Below, piece after piece: positions 60,797-64,000 of a DNA stretch of 64,000 nucleotides. Within the stretch, counting starts at the first letter, position 1. Every line of letters begins with the position of its first letter. Location: NCBI RefSeq assembly GCF_042611095.1, contig NZ_JBHFPV010000002.1:682001-746000 (forward strand), given 5' to 3'. Source of the DNA: Meishania litoralis. GTDB lineage: Bacteria; Bacteroidota; Bacteroidia; Flavobacteriales; Flavobacteriaceae. The position numbers were made by a program, and so were the translations under genes. The notes below the pieces were generated by a model, which ran no database searches, was not told the DNA's origin, and worked only from the letters and a program-made list of their open reading frames with translations.

Positions 60797-62173
60797 ATGA
60801 AAAAAACATTGTTCGTTGCGATTATTTTATTGTGCTTTTCCTGCAATCAGGCCCAAGAAAAAGCAAGTAAGACGGCCACGTTGGTATCGAACGTCAACGT
60901 TGTCGATGTCAGAACCGGAAGTATATTGGAAAACAGACAGGTGGTCATCGATTCCGGCAAAATCAGGCGTATCGAACAGACGGTTGAAAATCCGAAATCC
61001 TATGCAAATACCATCGATGGTTCCGGAAAATACCTTATGCCCGGTCTTGCCGAGATGCATGCCCACATTCCTCCCCCATCGACCGATGCAAAACGTATTG
61101 AAGAAGTATTGTTTCTTTACCTGTCGAACGGTATCACCACGATTCGGGGAATGTTGGGCGACCCGATACATTTAGGGCTACGACAAAAGGCATCGAACGG
61201 AGAAATTATAAGTCCAAGAATCTACACTTCGAGTCCGTCATTGAACGGCAATACGATTCCCACCCCCGAAGAAGCAGAGGCCAAGGTGAGGCAATACGCC
61301 AAAGATGGCTACGACTTTTTAAAGATCCATCCCGGCGTGCCGTTGGCGGCCTTTGATCAAATGGTGGCAACGGCCAATGAGGTCGGAATACCTTTTGCGG
61401 GGCACGTACCCGTCGATGTCGGTATCCGCCATGCCCTTGAAAGCAAATACGCGTCCATAGACCATATCGATGGCTTTTTAGAGGGTCTTGTACCCGAATC
61501 GGCCAATGTAAGGCCCGATGAAAATGGTTTCTTTGGTTACAATTTTACACCTTTGGCCGATACCACTAAAATCGATGAATTGGTTGCCATGGCAAAAGAA
61601 AACAACGTCTGGATCGTACCGACCCAAAGTCTTTTTGAGCGCTGGTTCGCCCCTATTTCGGCCGACGAACTGTTGCAACAGCCCGAAATGAAATACATGC
61701 CCACCACTACCCTAGAGAATTGGCAACGGCGCAAAGAAGAATCCACGACTACCTCAGCAGGATTCTCGGAAATGCAATGGCAACGATTCGATTCGATCCG
61801 AAAACAGTTGTTAAAGAAATTGCAGGAAGGCGGTCACGGTATGCTTTTGGGCTCTGATGCGCCACAACTATTCAACGTTCCCGGTTTCTCGATCCACCAT
61901 GAAATCGATGGCATGTCGGGTTCAGGGTTGTCGCCATTGCAAATTATTCAATCGGGAACAATAAATCCTGCTAAATATTTTGACATGGAGGATGTTTTCG
62001 GTGAGGTAAAACCGGGCTTGGAAGCCGATTTGATCTTGGTCAACGGCAACCCGCTTGAAAATCTGGATGCCTTGCAAGACCTTGCCGGAGTCTTTCGGCA
62101 GGGAAAATGGCTATCAAAATCGGAAATCGAAAAACGTCTGAACGAAATCGCAAAAAACGCGGCCCAAAACTAG
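60797..62173 (+). CDS. Amidohydrolase lipoprotein 2
   Basis: This 458-residue lipoprotein (lipid Cys in 'IILLCFSCNQAQEK') has the same metal pattern: 'MPGLAEMHAHIPPP' (HxH), 'YDFLKIHPGVPL' (Lys), 'AGHVPVDVG' and 'SIDHIDGF' (His), 'LLGSDAPQLFN' (Asp). It starts 17 bp after the DoxX-like gene and ends 4 bp before amidohydrolase 3. It is similar in layout to the first and third amidohydrolases but clearly diverged. Confidence 0.9.
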   Translation: MKKTLFVAIILLCFSCNQAQEKASKTATLVSNVNVVDVRTGSILENRQVVIDSGKIRRIEQTVENPKSYANTIDGSGKYLMPGLAEMHAHIPPPSTDAKRIEEVLFLYLSNGITTIRGMLGDPIHLGLRQKASNGEIISPRIYTSSPSLNGNTIPTPEEAEAKVRQYAKDGYDFLKIHPGVPLAAFDQMVATANEVGIPFAGHVPVDVGIRHALESKYASIDHIDGFLEGLVPESANVRPDENGFFGYNFTPLADTTKIDELVAMAKENNVWIVPTQSLFERWFAPISADELLQQPEMKYMPTTTLENWQRRKEESTTTSAGFSEMQWQRFDSIRKQLLKKLQEGGHGMLLGSDAPQLFNVPGFSIHHEIDGMSGSGLSPLQIIQSGTINPAKYFDMEDVFGEVKPGLEADLILVNGNPLENLDALQDLAGVFRQGKWLSKSEIEKRLNEIAKNAAQN

Positions 62174-62177
62174 CCTT

Positions 62178-63425
62178 ATGTATAGATTCTTGCTATTACT
62201 CATCATTTGCCACGCCTGCCTCCAATCGCAAACCTTCCTAAAGGCCGATCGTGTTTTCGATGGCCATGAAATCCATGAGAATTGGGGCGTTCTCGTCGAA
62301 GGGAATACCATCGTTTATGCAGGTAACATTTCAGAAGTAAAACTCCCCAAAAACACGAAGACAATTGATTTAAAGGGAACCACGCTGATGCCGGGCATCA
62401 TCGAAGGGCACTCACACTTATTGCTACATCCCTATAATGAAACGGAATGGAACGATCAGGTATTGAAGGAATCCCCTGTCGAACGGGCCATCCGCGGAAG
62501 CGTTCATGCCAAAAAATCATTGATGGCCGGCGTTACCACTATGCGCGACCTTGGTGCCGAAGGTGCAGGTTATACTGATGTGTATCTCAAAAAGACCATC
62601 GAAGAAGGTATTGTTCCCGGGCCGAGATTGTTGGTGGCGGGCCCGGCAATCGTGGCAACCGGAGCCTATGGGCCAAAAGGATTCCATGACGGGGTCACCG
62701 TTCCTTTAGGGGCCGAACCTGTTAGCGGTATTGACGAAGCGGTAAAAACTGTACGCCGACAAATGGGCAACGGGGCCGATCTCATCAAAATCTATGCAGA
62801 CTATCGGTGGAAAAAAGGGGCACCCAGCCAACCGACCTTTTTACAGGAAGAAATCGATGCCATGGTCGCCGCTGCAACGACGGCCGGCAAGTACGTCGTG
62901 GCCCATGCGAGTACGCCGGAAGGGATGAAACGTGCCATTTTAGGAGGTGTGGAAACCATCGAACATGGTGATGGCGGAACCGCCGAAATCTTTCAAATGA
63001 TGAAAACCAATGGTGTGGCCCTCTGCCCCACCTTGGCCGCGGGAGATGCTATTTTGCGATACGGCGGTTGGAAAAAGGGAAGCGATCCAGATCCGGAACG
63101 GATTACAACGAAGAAAAAATCGTTCAAGCTCGCTATGGAATCGGGAGTAGATATTGCCTTTGGTGGCGATGTGGGTGTTTTTCCGCACGGCGAGAATTAT
63201 CGCGAAATGGAAATGATGGTCGAGTACGGTATGCAACCTTTGGATGTCCTTAAATCAGCTACTTCCTTGAATGCCAATGTTTTCCATTTGAAAAGACTTG
63301 GGAAGTTGGAGAAAGGTTTTTTGGCAGATATCATAGCCGTAGAAGGTAATCCTACCAAAAATATATCTGTCATGCGCAAGGTAAGGTTCGTGATGAAAGA
63401 CGGAACTATCTATAAAAATGAATGA
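62178..63425 (+). CDS. Amidohydrolase 3, exported (Xaa-Pro dipeptidase-like)
   Basis: This 415-residue protein has a hydrophobic N-terminal signal ('MYRFLLLLIICHACLQSQ') and 'MPGIIEGHSHLLLHP', 'ADLIKIYADYRW', 'VVAHASTPEG', 'IEHGDGGT', 'FGGDVGVFPHGEN', a complete amidohydrolase metal set. The third gene of its kind in the cluster, it is tightly linked to amidohydrolase 2. Relatives with these motifs are often called imidazolonepropionase-like or prolidase-like; the substrate is unknown. Confidence 0.9.
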   Translation: MYRFLLLLIICHACLQSQTFLKADRVFDGHEIHENWGVLVEGNTIVYAGNISEVKLPKNTKTIDLKGTTLMPGIIEGHSHLLLHPYNETEWNDQVLKESPVERAIRGSVHAKKSLMAGVTTMRDLGAEGAGYTDVYLKKTIEEGIVPGPRLLVAGPAIVATGAYGPKGFHDGVTVPLGAEPVSGIDEAVKTVRRQMGNGADLIKIYADYRWKKGAPSQPTFLQEEIDAMVAAATTAGKYVVAHASTPEGMKRAILGGVETIEHGDGGTAEIFQMMKTNGVALCPTLAAGDAILRYGGWKKGSDPDPERITTKKKSFKLAMESGVDIAFGGDVGVFPHGENYREMEMMVEYGMQPLDVLKSATSLNANVFHLKRLGKLEKGFLADIIAVEGNPTKNISVMRKVRFVMKDGTIYKNE

Positions 63426-63522
63426 ACCGCCTCCCTCATCACATGCCATCCGTTAACACCTCTTTAAGACTTTACGCAATAGTTTTCTGTATATTTAGAA
63501 CAGCTAATTAACTACTCTAAAA

Positions 63523-64000
63523 ATGACTACAAAATTACCCTTCGTTGCGTTCTTCTTCGCAACCCTTTCCCTATTCGCCCAAGATTTCAACATGGATCTA
63601 ATGCAAGATCTAAAACCAAGAAATATAGGTCCTGGTGGCATGAGCGGGCGCGTTACCGCCATCGATGCGGTTAATGATAATCCGGATATAATGTATGTGG
63701 GAACGGCATCGGGCGGACTTTGGAAATCGACTTCGGGAGGCATCAAATGGGAGCCTATATTCGACAAAGAACTGACGGCGTCAATTGGTGCGGTGGCCAT
63801 CCAACAATCGAATCCTTCGGTAATATGGGTCGGTACGGGAGAAGGAAATCCCAGAAACAGTTTGAACGGGGGCTATGGCGTTTACAAATCGTTGGACGGA
63901 GGCAAAAACTGGATCGCCATGGGCCTTAAAAACACAAGGCACATACATCGCATAAAAATCGACCCATCAGATCCCAATACCGTATATGTCGGTGCTATCG
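63523..64000 (+). CDS. Sortilin/BNR-repeat glycosidase-like exported protein, N-terminal part
   Basis: From the ATG at 63523 the frame runs to the end of the window (about 159 residues): a signal peptide 'MTTKLPFVAFFFATLSLFAQ', then 'LKPRNIGPGGMSGRVTAID', 'YVGTASGGLWKSTSGG', 'VIWVGTGEGNPRNSLNGGYGVYKS' and 'TVYVGAI'. This is the VPS10/sortilin-type beta-propeller with BNR/Asp-box-like repeats found in large Bacteroidota secreted hydrolases. The gene continues beyond 64000. Confidence 0.9.
   Translation, partial: MTTKLPFVAFFFATLSLFAQDFNMDLMQDLKPRNIGPGGMSGRVTAIDAVNDNPDIMYVGTASGGLWKSTSGGIKWEPIFDKELTASIGAVAIQQSNPSVIWVGTGEGNPRNSLNGGYGVYKSLDGGKNWIAMGLKNTRHIHRIKIDPSDPNTVYVGAI

Noticed and set aside
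1..64000. tRNA or rRNA genes, prophage and transposase genes
   Set aside because: No cloverleaf-like sequence, rRNA core, integrase, transposase or phage structural motif was recognised in reading both strands.

Overview
The window is a 64-kb stretch of a marine-type Flavobacteriaceae chromosome (Bacteroidota), probably from the Maribacter/Zobellia/Arenibacter neighbourhood; the genus is inferred. The evidence is: promoters of the Bacteroidota type (TTG, about 20 nt, then TAnnTTTG) before several genes; weak or absent Shine-Dalgarno sequences and several TTG starts; many lipoproteins with an LxxC-type lipobox; a TonB-dependent receptor; and family-restricted proteins such as DUF4294, DUF4252 and the SerB-SerA fusion. 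No rRNA, tRNA, CRISPR array, complete insertion sequence, prophage or integrase was seen.

Layout. 1-11.8 kb is housekeeping: DUF4294, an M42 aminopeptidase, a Nudix hydrolase, hisS, the rpsF-rpsR-rplI operon, an orphan LytTR response regulator, priA, the tight nadC-brkB-DUF2147 operon and rlmH. At 11.8-13 kb there is a methyltransferase with an internal in-frame deletion and an AT-rich orphan lipoprotein. 13-27 kb holds the SerB-SerA fusion, a GH5-like lipoprotein, an isoprenylcysteine-methyltransferase-like protein, rdgB with DUF4337, a DEAD-box helicase, a GH13 amylase lipoprotein, trmH, a sirtuin and purB. 27-34 kb holds an MscS channel, an ECF sigma/anti-sigma operon leading into three DUF4252 genes with hairpins between them, and two tandem S41 protease lipoproteins. 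34-41.6 kb is a vitamin B12 uptake region: a TonB receptor behind a cobalamin riboswitch, a 40-residue membrane microprotein upstream of it, a divergent binding-protein/permease/ATPase operon, then rmuC. 41.6-46 kb is the oxidative pentose phosphate set (NTF2-like, zwf and pgl on minus, gnd divergent on plus). 46-51 kb is an AT-rich accessory island: DUF2199, a TetR/FAD-monooxygenase/DUF3995 module with a perfect 32-bp palindromic operator, a seven-repeat FG-GAP protein and a decayed gene. 51-64 kb is catabolic and periplasmic: a 1140-residue ThuA/sugar dehydrogenase/PKD/cytochrome c fusion, an alcohol dehydrogenase, a YdeI protein, an MFS transporter, a run of three exported amidohydrolases with a VOC and a DoxX protein, and the start of a sortilin/BNR-repeat protein.

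How genes work together. zwf, pgl and gnd give the three oxidative pentose phosphate steps. The riboswitch-controlled receptor and the divergent ABC operon together would carry cobalamin across both membranes. The ECF sigma factor, its membrane partner and the DUF4252 exported proteins look like one envelope-response unit. The exported amidohydrolases, the BNR protein and the sugar dehydrogenase fusion suggest periplasmic breakdown of peptides and carbohydrates.
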